From Subsaximicrobium wynnwilliamsii (GTDB lineage: Bacteria; Bacteroidota; Bacteroidia; Flavobacteriales; Flavobacteriaceae): a DNA stretch of 64,000 bases. The notes beneath the pieces were generated by a model, which worked only from the letters and a program-made list of their open reading frames with translations, was not told where the DNA came from and did not search any database. Position numbers and translations under genes: made by a program. Below, one piece after another: positions 25,246 through 34,976 of the stretch (positions are counted from its first letter, which is position 1; every line of letters starts with the position of its first letter). Location: positions 16,890 through 80,889 of the forward strand of contig NZ_VORM01000021.1 of NCBI RefSeq assembly GCF_007997225.1, given 5' to 3'.

Positions 25246-26409
25246 ATGGCTAAAATTTTAGTGATAGAAGATGAAGCTTCTATAAGGCGCGTACTGGTAA
25301 AAATTCTTTCAGAAGAGAATGACGCCTACAAAGTTGACGAAGCTGAAGATGGCCTTGCTGGCATTGAAAAAATCAAGAAAGAAGATTACGATCTCGTGCT
25401 TTGCGATATCAAAATGCCAAAAATGGATGGTGTTGAGGTCTTAGAGGCAGTCAAGAAAATAAAGCCCGAGACACCAATGGTCATGATATCTGGTCACGGT
25501 GATCTCGATACCGCCGTCAATACCATGCGATTGGGCGCGTTTGATTACATCTCAAAACCACCAGACCTCAACCGACTGCTCAATACGGTAAGAATAGCGT
25601 TGGATACAAAAGTGCTCAAAGTTGAAAATACCATGCTCAAGAAAAAAGTGAGCAAAAAGTATGAAATGATCGGTAACAGCGACGCCATTGGCCACATCAA
25701 GGACATGATTGAAAAGGTGGCTGCCACAGATGCACGGGTATTGATCACGGGACCCAATGGGACCGGTAAAGAACTGGTTGCCCATTGGTTGCATCAAAAA
25801 AGTGACCGCTCCAAAGGGCCTTTGGTTGAAGTGAATTGTGCAGCAATACCATCAGAATTAATTGAAAGTGAGTTGTTTGGCCACATCAAAGGCGCATTTA
25901 CCAGTGCGGTAAAAGACCGTGCCGGCAAATTTGAGACGGCCAATGGCGGTACCTTGTTTTTAGATGAAATTGGCGATATGAGCCTTTCTGCTCAAGCTAA
26001 GGTTTTGCGTGCCTTACAGGAAAACAGAATCCAACGGGTGGGTCATGATAAGGATATCAAGGTGGATGTACGCGTCGTTGCTGCAACCAATAAAGACCTG
26101 AATAAGGAAATTGCCGAAGGTCGATTTCGTGAAGATCTCTACCATAGATTGGCAGTCATCCTTATTCAAGTGCCCGCATTGAACGATAGGAGAGCTGACA
26201 TCCCTATGCTCATCGCGCATTTTTCAGCAAAGATTGCTGAAGAACAAGGCAACACTAAAAAAGAATTTACAGACGAGGCCATAAAGTTATTGCAAGAATA
26301 CGATTGGACCGGAAACATCAGGGAACTTCGTAATGTGGTGGAGCGTTTGATCATCTTGGGAGAAGCCAAAGTGAGCGAGAGTGACGTGAGGATGTTTGCG
26401 TCGAAATAA
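25246..26409 (+). CDS. NtrC-like response regulator without the DNA-binding domain
   Basis: 387 residues. Receiver domain with phospho-acceptor in [14 protein letters not shown], then an AAA+ domain: Walker A variant [30 protein letters not shown], Walker [13 protein letters not shown], and the arginine-finger region FREDLYHRL. The sigma54-contact loop reads GAFTSA rather than GAFTGA. The protein stops after [21 protein letters not shown], where other family members continue with a Fis-type helix-turn-helix. So it is probably active without sequence-specific DNA binding, or works with a partner. Cognate kinase not adjacent. Confidence 0.9.
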   Translation: MAKILVIEDEASIRRVLVKILSEENDAYKVDEAEDGLAGIEKIKKEDYDLVLCDIKMPKMDGVEVLEAVKKIKPETPMVMISGHGDLDTAVNTMRLGAFDYISKPPDLNRLLNTVRIALDTKVLKVENTMLKKKVSKKYEMIGNSDAIGHIKDMIEKVAATDARVLITGPNGTGKELVAHWLHQKSDRSKGPLVEVNCAAIPSELIESELFGHIKGAFTSAVKDRAGKFETANGGTLFLDEIGDMSLSAQAKVLRALQENRIQRVGHDKDIKVDVRVVAATNKDLNKEIAEGRFREDLYHRLAVILIQVPALNDRRADIPMLIAHFSAKIAEEQGNTKKEFTDEAIKLLQEYDWTGNIRELRNVVERLIILGEAKVSESDVRMFASK

Positions 26410-26696
26410 GCCTGGGCTCTTTAAGCAGCGCAACAAAGTGCTGGCGCTTCACTCGCAGACTTTAATTTTTAATCGAACTAGCGCTTTTGTAGTTTACTAT
26501 CTGTAAAAGCCAAAGGCACTAGTTTTACTTCGGAAGGCAGGTCGCAAACGATCAGGATTGAAACGAGTCTCAACCATTTGTACTTTCTGTTTTTCGTTTC
26601 AGAATACACAAGACTCAGACCCAATACGTCTATTTCGTTTTATTTTCTTAATTTTAGAACTCTAACCTTCTTCAAAGCGCTAATTTCAACACTCAT

Positions 26697-27575
26697 ATGA
26701 AAAAGATTGACATCAAAGATTTTAAGATTACGGAACAATTCCAACTTAAAAACGTATCTACATCCTTTGATCTGGATGCCGATAAAAAGAAAATTGAAAA
26801 GGAATTGGAAGAGGTAAGGGAAGATCTTGGTGATTTTCAAAATAAAATCTACGCGCACGGTAAATATGCGGTTTTAGTGTGCATTCAAGGGATGGATACC
26901 GCTGGAAAGGACAGTTTGATACGTGAGGTGTTTAAGGATTTCAACAGTAGAGGCGTGGTGGTGCACAGTTTTAAGGTACCTACCGATCTCGAGAAAAAAC
27001 ACGACTACCTTTGGCGTCATTACATCGCCTTACCTGCTCGCGGGAAGTTTGGCGTCTTCAATAGAACCCATTACGAAAATGTTTTGGTAACCCGCGTGCA
27101 TCCTGAATTCATTTTAGGGGAAAACCTGCCCGATGTCAATACGCTGGAAGATATCAATGAAGCTTTTTGGGAAAAGCGCTTTGAGGAAATCAATAACTTT
27201 GAAAAGCACATCGCCGAAAACGGAACCATCATCTTTAAATTTTTTCTCCACCTTTCTAAAGATGAACAGAAAAACCGACTGCTAAGACGTTTGGACAAAC
27301 CCGAAAAAAACTGGAAGTTCTCTCCAAGTGATCTTGAAGAGCGTAAACTTTGGGATACCTATCAAGCCTGCTATGAGGATGCCATAAATAAAACCTCAAA
27401 ATTCCATGCGCCTTGGTATATCGTGCCAGCCGATGACAAGCCAACTGCACGCTACATTGTTGCTAGAACTTTATACGATACCTTGATTACTTACACCGAT
27501 ATCAAAGAACCTAGATTGGACCCTGAGATTGAGGCCAATCTGGACGATTACCGTGAGCAGCTCAACAATGATTAG
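26697..27575 (+). CDS. ppk2: Polyphosphate kinase 2 family protein
   Basis: 292 residues, single PPK2 domain. Walker A is CIQGMDTAGKDSLIREV near residue 70, FNRTHYENVLVTRVHPE follows near residue 120 as the lid/Walker B region, and FFLHLSKDEQKNR lies near residue 175. These enzymes transfer phosphate between polyphosphate and nucleoside mono- or diphosphates in the cytoplasm. Length and motifs suit the short one-domain group; the preferred nucleotide cannot be told. The 287 bp upstream hold no recognisable gene. Confidence 0.93.
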   Translation: MKKIDIKDFKITEQFQLKNVSTSFDLDADKKKIEKELEEVREDLGDFQNKIYAHGKYAVLVCIQGMDTAGKDSLIREVFKDFNSRGVVVHSFKVPTDLEKKHDYLWRHYIALPARGKFGVFNRTHYENVLVTRVHPEFILGENLPDVNTLEDINEAFWEKRFEEINNFEKHIAENGTIIFKFFLHLSKDEQKNRLLRRLDKPEKNWKFSPSDLEERKLWDTYQACYEDAINKTSKFHAPWYIVPADDKPTARYIVARTLYDTLITYTDIKEPRLDPEIEANLDDYREQLNND

Positions 27576-27637
27576 TCCGTAGGCTTCGGTAATGTTAGGG
27601 TTTTTGGCCTTAAGAGAAGCTCACTATTGAAAAATTC

Positions 27638-27973
27638 TCAATAAAGTATGTTGTCCATAATCCGATCCAGATTGCGCTCTAACATCTTAAAATCGCAATC
27701 GGAGTAGAAAATTTCGTGCATCTCGCGTCGCATCTGTGCAAGTTCCTTATTTTCAAAATCGTGTATTTGAATATTGTCATCGATTTTTTCAAAACGCTCG
27801 TCTTCCGTGTCGGCTTTGAATTCCATGTAAATACGCTCGAAAGTTGGAGCATCCACTTTTGATTTGATGAACTTTAGCTCTTCTTCGGTTTCTTTAGTAT
27901 CTGCGTTGGCACAGAGCAACAGCATATAGATCTTTAATTCGGTCTTAGTCCAGTTGTTTGATTTTGTTGTCAT
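27638..27973 (-). CDS. Conserved small helical protein, unknown function
   Basis: 111 residues, acidic and predicted all-helical. It begins with NNWTKTELKIYMLLLCANAD and is rich in Glu and Asp. I do not recognise a named domain; the length and helix content recall TerB-like proteins. A truncated relative with the same start (NHWSKKELKLYILMFCAK) lies just upstream at 28157-28273, so the gene was duplicated. Confidence 0.7.
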   Translation of the reverse strand: MTTKSNNWTKTELKIYMLLLCANADTKETEEELKFIKSKVDAPTFERIYMEFKADTEDERFEKIDDNIQIHDFENKELAQMRREMHEIFYSDCDFKMLERNLDRIMDNILY

Positions 27974-28064
27974 TTTGTTTTTGTTTTACATTGTGGTTCG
28001 ATGAATCTATGGGGCAGGTTAAAACATTTGTTTTTAAAAAGACTTTCTGAAGTATTATTTAGTC

Positions 28065-28151
28065 GCTCCAGAGGGTTTTACTCCCCAAGGCTTGCCTCGA
28101 AATACAAAGAAAATCTTTCAATTCATACCTTGTGGGCTTGCCTCGGGGTAG
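28065..28151. repeat. Interspersed element with imperfect terminal inverted repeats (copy 2)
   Basis: AGGGTTTTACTCCCCAAGGC at the left and GGGCTTGCCTCGGGG at the right, with ATACAAAGAAAATCTTTCAATTCATACC between. CCCCAAGGCTTGCC and the complement of the right end (CCCCGAGGCAAGCCC) pair imperfectly. Same element as 14158-14242. It has no coding capacity and sits at the truncated end of the small gene at 28157. Confidence 0.7.
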
Positions 28152-28156
28152 TTCAT

Positions 28157-28273
28157 TTATGACCTTCTTTTTTCTGAGTCTTGGGACACGCTGCTTAATT
28201 CTACCTTTGCACAGAACATGAGGATATAGAGCTTCAGTTCTTTTTTGGACCAATGGTTTTTGACGTCTTTCAT
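28157..28273 (-). pseudogene. Truncated paralogue of the gene at 27638-27973
   Basis: 38 codons starting MKDVKNHWSKKELKLYILMF. The first 22 residues align with the start of the neighbouring 111-residue protein, then similarity ends in a short unrelated tail and a stop a few bases from the interspersed element. The likely history is duplication followed by loss of the 3' part at the element. Confidence 0.65.
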
Positions 28274-28285
28274 GATGTTTTGATT

Positions 28286-29224
28286 TCAATTAGAATATTG
28301 ATTTAAAGTGTCCATTACAGATTGAAATGACTGGCCCAACTCCCGTTCTGCCTTCTGGTTTTGATAAATGATCTTTGCGGGATGTTTTGGTGGTTTTCCG
28401 TTTAGCATTAAGCTCACATCCGAAATTGTATAGGTTTCACTACTCAGCAAATAATTTCTACCGTGTAACCCAGAGATTGTTGCAGCTTTGTATATGGCAG
28501 TTGCCACGTCCTGCACATTCACAATTGCCATTTCAACATCTGTATCGTAAAACATTTGGATGTATGGGTTGGGCGCAAGATTATTTTTGATTAAATATTG
28601 TAAACCTGTTGAAACTGAATCTTCTCTTTGCGACAAGGACTTCCCGAAAACACCAACAGGGGAGACACTTGTAATCTCAAAATCGAGGTCTGGATGGGTT
28701 TTGATATAGTCATTGACTGTTTGATTGGCAATGAATTTTGCCTGGGCATAAGGGTGGCTTTCGTCGCTCATAAAAGCGGTGTTCTTTTCACTAAATGTAT
28801 CGCTTGATATTCTCCCGCCTGCAGGAAATGGGAAATTGGTGTTCCAAGCTGCAACCGAAGCGATGAGTACTACTTTATCTACCGTTGGCGTTTCGTTGAT
28901 GACTTCCAAAAAGTTTTCGGTGCCTTTAATGGTTGGGTCAAACAACTCGCTTTTGGCATCCTTTACGTCTAATTGAAATGGTGTGCCGCCATGCACAACG
29001 ATATCACAATCTTTTACAAATTCTTTTAATTGTGCCTTATTTTCAACATTGAGTTCACTGATGTAAAGATGATCAGAATGATTCAACTCCATCAAATGCT
29101 CATATTTTTCCTGTTTTGTAATGTCGGTTGCAGAGACTTTAACTTCAAATCCGTTTTCTAAAAACCGTTGTGTGATGTGGCTTCCTATAAAACCTGAACC
29201 TCCTATGATTCCTACTTTTTTCAT
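28286..29224 (-). CDS. NAD(P)-dependent epimerase/dehydratase family protein
   Basis: 312 residues of extended-SDR type. GIIGGSGFIGSH is the cofactor turn, VVHGGTPF and VVLIASVAA are the following strands, and YAQAK is the catalytic YxxxK. The substrate-binding C-terminal half has DVATAIYKAATISG. It resembles dihydroflavonol-reductase-like SDRs; the substrate is unknown. An intrinsic terminator of the preceding gene separates it from the lipoprotein at 29417. Confidence 0.85.
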   Translation of the reverse strand: MKKVGIIGGSGFIGSHITQRFLENGFEVKVSATDITKQEKYEHLMELNHSDHLYISELNVENKAQLKEFVKDCDIVVHGGTPFQLDVKDAKSELFDPTIKGTENFLEVINETPTVDKVVLIASVAAWNTNFPFPAGGRISSDTFSEKNTAFMSDESHPYAQAKFIANQTVNDYIKTHPDLDFEITSVSPVGVFGKSLSQREDSVSTGLQYLIKNNLAPNPYIQMFYDTDVEMAIVNVQDVATAIYKAATISGLHGRNYLLSSETYTISDVSLMLNGKPPKHPAKIIYQNQKAERELGQSFQSVMDTLNQYSN

Positions 29225-29247
29225 GTCTATAGTGATTTTTGGTATTT

Positions 29248-29293
29248 AAAAAACCTCACAGTCCTTTCCCTTTAGGATTGAAATAAGTGAGGT
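29248..29293 (-). terminator. Intrinsic terminator of the lipoprotein gene at 29417
   Basis: On the minus strand ACCTCAC pairs with GTGAGGT, with an inner TCCT/AGGA pair, followed by a run of six T. Confidence 0.65.
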
Positions 29294-29416
29294 CTATGCT
29301 TTAAAAAAAAAGGCAGAATGGCAATCGGTTTTGGTGAATTAATTAAGACTAAACTCTAATCGGTTCATTACGATTGCCATATTTCTCTCCACGATACATC
29401 TGCCTGTTTTAATAGC

Positions 29417-30340
29417 TTATTTGGGAGGTGCAGGATCTGAATATCCTAATTGTTGAAGCATCGCTAAATTATCCGTATATGCATGTTCTTCAACAGCTTT
29501 ACCATCGCCATTAAATGTCCAAACGCTAAAACCTGGAAGACTTAATTCTTTGTTTGTAGCAGGGTTTCCCATATAAGTTGATGTATTTTTTCCAGAAATT
29601 GTCCAACTGATATAGGCCTTATTGTTTTTGATGTCTATGTTATTCATAGTGACCGTAAAACCGGTAAAGGCACTATGAAATGAATCCATCATTTCCCCAT
29701 ATTCCTTTGTGCCGCTTTGAGTTTTAACACCATCGGTAAGTCTTGAGATGTCTGGAGTCATAAAACTAGACATGAGCTCTTTGTCATTGGTGTTCCAAGC
29801 TTTGATTGCGGTGTTGGCGGCAGCTAGTATTGTTTTTTCATCGACAGACATATTTTTTTCTGCTTCAATCGCTTGAACTTCCAAAACAATTTTTGAAGGA
29901 TCAAACATGGCAACTTCCCTTACAATTTTACCATCGACAAATCGGTAAGTCAAATGCACTGGCATTTCAAATTCCTTGTTGTTGGCGGCAAGAGTGCCTT
30001 TCCAGTCCAACCAACAGTTGACCCAAGTCTCACCATCATCTGTTACGACCATTTCATATTCAGGATCTTCATTGGTAAAGCCTCTTTTAGAATATAATTC
30101 ATCATTTTGTTTGTGCATGGCAACGGTTTCGCTTGGTGACATAAATTCATCCTTTGATGCATTAAAAAAGGATTTCGAGCTGTCAGCATAGATTGATGTG
30201 TCATAGACTTTATTGTTATAATCGTCAAGGAATTTTTTTACCGTTTCAATCTCTGGAGATTGTTGTGTGTAGCGTTTGTCTTGTTTATCGCAAGCTGTGA
30301 ATAGGACTATTGCAAGACCCAATAAGATTAGTTTTTTCAT
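29417..30340 (-). CDS. Lipoprotein with two NTF2/SnoaL-like domains
   Basis: About 307 residues from the ATG at 30340, which opens a lipoprotein signal (MKKLILLGLAIVLFTAC); the longer frame from 30433 has no such start. Two similar halves are visible: residues ~20-160 (ETVKKFLDDYNNKVYDTSI .. CWLDWKGT) and ~165-300 (ANTAIKAWNTNDKELMSSFM .. YISWTISG), each with the SnoaL-like pattern of a helix pair and a curved sheet. Such folds bind small molecules or act as polyketide-cyclase-like enzymes; role here unknown. A decayed relative lies just upstream. Confidence 0.75.
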   Translation of the reverse strand: MKKLILLGLAIVLFTACDKQDKRYTQQSPEIETVKKFLDDYNNKVYDTSIYADSSKSFFNASKDEFMSPSETVAMHKQNDELYSKRGFTNEDPEYEMVVTDDGETWVNCWLDWKGTLAANNKEFEMPVHLTYRFVDGKIVREVAMFDPSKIVLEVQAIEAEKNMSVDEKTILAAANTAIKAWNTNDKELMSSFMTPDISRLTDGVKTQSGTKEYGEMMDSFHSAFTGFTVTMNNIDIKNNKAYISWTISGKNTSTYMGNPATNKELSLPGFSVWTFNGDGKAVEEHAYTDNLAMLQQLGYSDPAPPK

Positions 30341-30552
30341 GTTAACTCCCCGCGAAAGTGGGTATCTATTAAATAAAACTTCGATTGTTTTAAAACCTAC
30401 AAGGTTTTGTGTAATTAAAACAGGCAGCTGCAATGGTGTTATATTGATTAACTTTTAAAACACTAAATCTGAAAAACACAATTGCTAACACATCGTCCCC
30501 ACAAATTTGTTCTGCCTGTTAAATTGATTCTTATAATTTATTTTGAAGCGCT

Positions 30553-30992
30553 TTGTTATTTGAGATCCAAGTCTTAGCACTATTTTCTATACCTGTTCTT
30601 TGGCTCTTTTCTTTAACTGGCAATTTTTTATTTGCCATTTTCAGCCTTCTTGGCTTTTCAATCCAACCAACTATTCATCCGTGTCTCAGCGTCATCGGTT
30701 ACTTCCATTTCAAATTCTTCAACGTCACTATCAAACCCTCTACTTTAGAAGTTGGCAACACATGCTTAGTTATTCGTACCATTTTCATTTGCCGTTTTGT
30801 TATGTCATTCCTTAGTAAATAGTTTTCTGAAGTGTCAACGTAAACATTGGTATTGTAACTTTTGGTATTGTAATTTTTTAAGCTTGTTTTGGTGGTTCTA
30901 AACGAATCATCTTCTTGTTTGATGCTGCTTTCTAAATTTTCGCAAGCTGCGAATAAGACCAATGCAAGTACTATTAGAGCTATAGTTTTCAT
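30553..30992 (-). pseudogene. Decayed paralogue of the SnoaL-like lipoprotein
   Basis: The frame 30992-30699 encodes a lipoprotein start (MKTIALIVLALVLFAAC) and TSLKNYNTKSYNTNVYVDTS, matching the first domain of the neighbour. It then loses register. In another frame, around 30661-30741, EEFEMEVTDDAET and NSWLDWK match the neighbour's PEYEMVVTDDGET and NCWLDWKG. Later codons contain stops. The second domain is absent. Confidence 0.75.
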
Positions 30993-31060
30993 TTTTCAAA
31001 TGATTTTTATATGCCATATGTTTAAAGACTTGTGGGGCTTAAAGCATTCGTGTTCAGTAG

Positions 31061-31798
31061 TTATTGCATACTTATCTCTTTGTCAAGCGTATAAGTATAG
31101 TCCCAAATATTATCCACCGATGCTCTTAGTTTTGTACGAGTCTCTTTTGTTTTTGCCTTACCATGTACACTTTCGTAGATCTTCCATACACCATCACTTT
31201 CGACGTCTAGAGCAGCAAAGTCTTTAAAGGGAGTTGATACAAAATAATCGCTATCTTCTCCGCCCATCACACTGTACCAGTAGGATTTACTCTCACCTTC
31301 TTTTGAACTCATAGTAGACATAACGTCCTTTATAACTTCATTAAAGGCTGCATCATTTTGTACTTTAAAGCTTGTTACCCAAACAATAGACATGTCTCCC
31401 AAAGGCGCTTTTCGGCTTATTTCGGGCATAGGCCTTGCCATATTGAATGCTGTGCTTTCTATGTGCGGTGTAATATATTCTAGACCAACGGCACGACATG
31501 CTTTTCCTGCTGCATCTTCTTTATCCATTTCGGCCCAATTCGCCATGTTTCCGGAAAGCACATACACATTTCCTTTGCCTTGCAAACGATGCCATACATT
31601 CCATGTGTCTGTTCCGTTATTGTCCTTATAACATTTGTTCCATTTTTTCACACCCTCTTTAAAATTACCGTCATGGCCATATTTTATGGTGAATTCGGTT
31701 AGATTCATAATAAAACTTTCTTGTTCTTGGGATTGTGAAATCATTGGCAGCATCAATAGCAGTGAAAGTGCAAAAAAGCTTGTTTTTAAAGTTTTCAT
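31061..31798 (-). CDS. Secreted protein of unknown function
   Basis: 245 residues with a cleavable signal peptide (MKTLKTSFFALSLLLMLPMISQSQ). The mature part has two similar-looking halves (FTIKYGHDGNFKEGVKKWNK and VTSFKVQNDAAFNEVIKDV), rich in Trp and charged residues, possibly paired dimeric alpha/beta-barrel (ferredoxin-like) units; I cannot name a family. It stands alone, downstream of the LytTR regulator gene on the same strand. Confidence 0.7.
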   Translation of the reverse strand: MKTLKTSFFALSLLLMLPMISQSQEQESFIMNLTEFTIKYGHDGNFKEGVKKWNKCYKDNNGTDTWNVWHRLQGKGNVYVLSGNMANWAEMDKEDAAGKACRAVGLEYITPHIESTAFNMARPMPEISRKAPLGDMSIVWVTSFKVQNDAAFNEVIKDVMSTMSSKEGESKSYWYSVMGGEDSDYFVSTPFKDFAALDVESDGVWKIYESVHGKAKTKETRTKLRASVDNIWDYTYTLDKEISMQ

Positions 31799-31947
31799 GA
31801 TTAATAAATTTTATGGTTATTATTAACCTAAACTACTGTATATCAATATAAGATGAAAGCAATCTAGGACGAACAGTGGCAAAACCTGTCCGAAACAACC
31901 GTTTTATTTATCGGAAGCTATTCAAGTAGAAAAAAGTGGGAAGAAAA

Positions 31948-32691
31948 TTAAATGGTATGCAGTCTATTGAGCAATTCCTCTTTTAAGGTTTTGCTCACAG
32001 GAATGGCCTTTCTTGCAATCACGATATGGCTAGTTGCCACTTCATCAATTTGGGAGATATTGACGATAAAAGAGCGATGCACTCTTATAAAGTGTTTTTG
32101 TGGCAATTTTTCATCCATTTCCTTGAGTGTCATGACCAGGAGATATTCTCTGTCTTTGGAATAAATGCGGCAATAATTGCGTTCGGCTTCAATATAGAGA
32201 ATATCTTTAATATCCACTTTGACCATTTTTTCGTGATGGCGAACGAAAATACAATCGCTCAATATGAATGACGAATTGTTGGTCATGGTTGCACTGCTTT
32301 CAGAATCCTTGCGACAATGTATTTGATTGATGGTTAATTCAATGGCTCTTTGGAGATCCAGTTTTTTGAAGGGTTTGGATATAAAAGCATAAGGATTGGT
32401 GGCTTTTGCTCTATTGAAATTACTGTCATCGGCATTTGCTGTCAGGTAGATGACAGGAATATCATGATCGTTTTGCATAATTTGAACCGTTTCTATGCCA
32501 TCGAGTTCACCTTTTAGGGCAATATCCATCAATACAATGTCCGGCTGGTCTTGCTTGATATTGATGAGTGCTTCTTCGCCACGAGGAATGATGCCTGTGA
32601 CTTCATAACCTAAAGTTGACAGTTGCAACGAAATATTGGCAGCGATGATCATTTCGTCCTCTACAATCAATATTTTTACAGGTGTTGCCAT
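31948..32691 (-). CDS. LytTR-type response regulator
   Basis: 247 residues. Receiver domain (KILIVEDEMIIAA, phospho-acceptor in DIVLMDIALKGELDG, switch lysine in FISKPFKK) followed by a C-terminal LytTR DNA-binding domain (ILYIEAERNYCRIY, FIRVHRSFIVNI). The start codon overlaps the stop of the upstream kinase as TAATG, so it is translationally coupled and is the output partner of the two TPR kinases. LytTR proteins bind direct repeats at target promoters. Confidence 0.93.
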   Translation of the reverse strand: MATPVKILIVEDEMIIAANISLQLSTLGYEVTGIIPRGEEALINIKQDQPDIVLMDIALKGELDGIETVQIMQNDHDIPVIYLTANADDSNFNRAKATNPYAFISKPFKKLDLQRAIELTINQIHCRKDSESSATMTNNSSFILSDCIFVRHHEKMVKVDIKDILYIEAERNYCRIYSKDREYLLVMTLKEMDEKLPQKHFIRVHRSFIVNISQIDEVATSHIVIARKAIPVSKTLKEELLNRLHTI

Positions 32692-34976
32692 TATGCTGCT
32701 GGTTTGGTTTTAAATTGAAATGAAACAGAAGTGCCATTGTCGTGTTCTTCTAACATTTTACCGTCCAATTGTTGCGTCAAAAGTTGGATGAGTTGTGTGC
32801 CAAAACCAGTTCCTTTTGGAGGCAGCCCAATGACTTTTCCAACGCCATTATCGGCAACTTTGAGGGTCAAGGTTTCTGGCGTTGATTGCGATAAACTTAT
32901 TAGAATATTTCCCTTCCCATCGTTTGGGAAAGCATATTTTAAGGCATTGGTTACCAATTCATTTACGATCAGACCGATGGGAACGGCGGTGTCCACATCC
33001 AATTCGAGATTTTCCATTGCACATTCTATTTTTACTTTGTCTTCCGCATCAAACGTATCCAAAATCCCTTCCCCAAGATTCAAGAAATAGTCTTTCATCT
33101 CGATGCTGCCCAAGTTTTCACCTTGATACAATTTCTGATGGATAATTCCCATGGATTGCACTCGATTTTGACTGGCTATCATCGCATCTTTTGTGGTGGA
33201 ATCTTCCATTTGGGCGGATTGTAAAGCGAGCAGACTTTTTACCAATTCGAGATTGTTTTTCACACGATGGTGGATTTCTTTGAGGAGCAATTCGTTTTCC
33301 GCATTGCGTTTATCAAGCAAAACATGCTTATCTGCTAACTCTCCATTCAATGCTTTCAGTTTCTGATTACCCCTTTGTTTAAGTCTGTAATTACGATATA
33401 ATAATGCGAGCAGTAAAGCACCAATAACTAAGGCAACAATATAAATAATTTGTCGTTGCTGATTAGCAGCAAGCTCTTGATCTTTTTTGAGAACATTCAC
33501 CTGCAATTCGCTTTCACGAAGGCTTCTTTCGTTTCTTTCTACTTCGATAATTTGATTGGCCTCTGCCCACTCAATATGATATTCAAGAGCGGTCTTGTAG
33601 TCGCCCTTGAGCTCATAAATACTGAATAATTTCTTGATAAAATATGCGGTATTTGCTTTGGTATTAATTGCCATTGAGGAATTCTTGGCTTTTTCATAAT
33701 AGGCAATGGCTTCACCATAGCTGCCTTCTGCCTTGGCTATGTCTCCTATCCGCGAATGTGCAAATTGATAAGTATCAATCGTAGTGAGATCATATTCCTC
33801 TAAGAGTTGTATGGTTTTAATCAGGTAAGATTTTGCTTCCTCATAATTTTCTCTTTTAATTAGGTTATTGCCCATTGAGTAGTAGTACCAAGTATGATGA
33901 AAGGGATTGGTGAGTTGGGGCAATAGCTGTTGAAATTGATTCATATAATAGTCAGTTGAATCGGGATTTGAATCTCCAAAATGGTAAGTCAATAGCTTGT
34001 AGGCCATGACAAGGGACTCTTTCTTTTCCGGGTAATCTGATTTTTGATAGCCAATCATACTCTCCTTTAAATATTGAATTGCTATTTCTTCTTCTTCAGG
34101 CAAACCATATTGATAATAGAACCTAGCCTTATCTTTCATTATCTTAAGCTGAATTTCAGGTCGGGAATCATCTTTCAACAAATCCAAAGCTTTTTCAAAA
34201 AGCTCGAGTCCCGGTTTTGGTTCTCCTCTTATAATTTTTATCAAAGCCCAATTAATCAATAAGTCATAACCCAAAACCTTATCTTTTTTGCTTTCCGGTA
34301 TTTTTTCGTAATAAGCCCAACCTATGGGTGCGAGTGAATCCACTATATTAAAGTTATGAGACCTATTCGCTCTATCTGTTATATCACGATACAATTCAGC
34401 CAAACCATCATATTGTAGGGGCTGGCTATTTTGGAGTAGTAGCGCAGCCATATCAAAATAGAAAACAGTACTGTCCCGGTTAAAATGGGGCATTTCTTTA
34501 AACCACAAGGCCTTGTCCTGATAGGCTTTGCTCAAAGCAGCAACTTGCTCAGATGAAAGGTTTTGCTCAATATTCTTTTTTTTAAACTGCAAACCATAAG
34601 GTTTTGATTGATGAAGGGGTTCCCCGGATTCTAATACCTTAAGCGCTTTATGTGCATAAAAAAGAGAGCTGTTCGTGTTAAACTGCAGCATATTGGTAAA
34701 CCAAGAAGCTTTTTTGGAATAATTGTCGCTCAATGCCAGGGCATTTTTTGGTGTGTTATTTTCAATATGGGAACTTTGTGAGAATCCGTTCGAATAAAAG
34801 AGTATAACAGCACAGAGTATTATGGATTTGATACAGGTGCAGGGAATTGTTTTACGAGTTCCATTTATTTGAACATTGATTATTTTTACGATAAAGTCTC
34901 TAAATAAGAGCCTATTGGTTCTTAAGTTTTTAAGGGTTGTAACATTAAACCGATTAAGATTTTGAATTCTATGCAT
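32691..34976 (-). CDS. TPR sensor histidine kinase (HisKA_2 type), downstream copy
   Basis: 761 residues. Unusually long N-terminal leader before a hydrophobic stretch (SIILCAVILFYSNGFSQ), then periplasmic TPR-like helices, one membrane helix (IIYIVALVIGALLLALLYR) and the kinase: H-box LLLKEIHHRVKNNLELVKS, N-box GLIVNELVTNALKYAFP, G-boxes VADNGVG and GTGFGTQLI. The start overlaps the stop of the first kinase (TAATG). Its last ~600 bp are almost identical to those of its neighbour, whereas the sensor part is quite different. Confidence 0.9.
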   Translation of the reverse strand: MHRIQNLNRFNVTTLKNLRTNRLLFRDFIVKIINVQINGTRKTIPCTCIKSIILCAVILFYSNGFSQSSHIENNTPKNALALSDNYSKKASWFTNMLQFNTNSSLFYAHKALKVLESGEPLHQSKPYGLQFKKKNIEQNLSSEQVAALSKAYQDKALWFKEMPHFNRDSTVFYFDMAALLLQNSQPLQYDGLAELYRDITDRANRSHNFNIVDSLAPIGWAYYEKIPESKKDKVLGYDLLINWALIKIIRGEPKPGLELFEKALDLLKDDSRPEIQLKIMKDKARFYYQYGLPEEEEIAIQYLKESMIGYQKSDYPEKKESLVMAYKLLTYHFGDSNPDSTDYYMNQFQQLLPQLTNPFHHTWYYYSMGNNLIKRENYEEAKSYLIKTIQLLEEYDLTTIDTYQFAHSRIGDIAKAEGSYGEAIAYYEKAKNSSMAINTKANTAYFIKKLFSIYELKGDYKTALEYHIEWAEANQIIEVERNERSLRESELQVNVLKKDQELAANQQRQIIYIVALVIGALLLALLYRNYRLKQRGNQKLKALNGELADKHVLLDKRNAENELLLKEIHHRVKNNLELVKSLLALQSAQMEDSTTKDAMIASQNRVQSMGIIHQKLYQGENLGSIEMKDYFLNLGEGILDTFDAEDKVKIECAMENLELDVDTAVPIGLIVNELVTNALKYAFPNDGKGNILISLSQSTPETLTLKVADNGVGKVIGLPPKGTGFGTQLIQLLTQQLDGKMLEEHDNGTSVSFQFKTKPAA

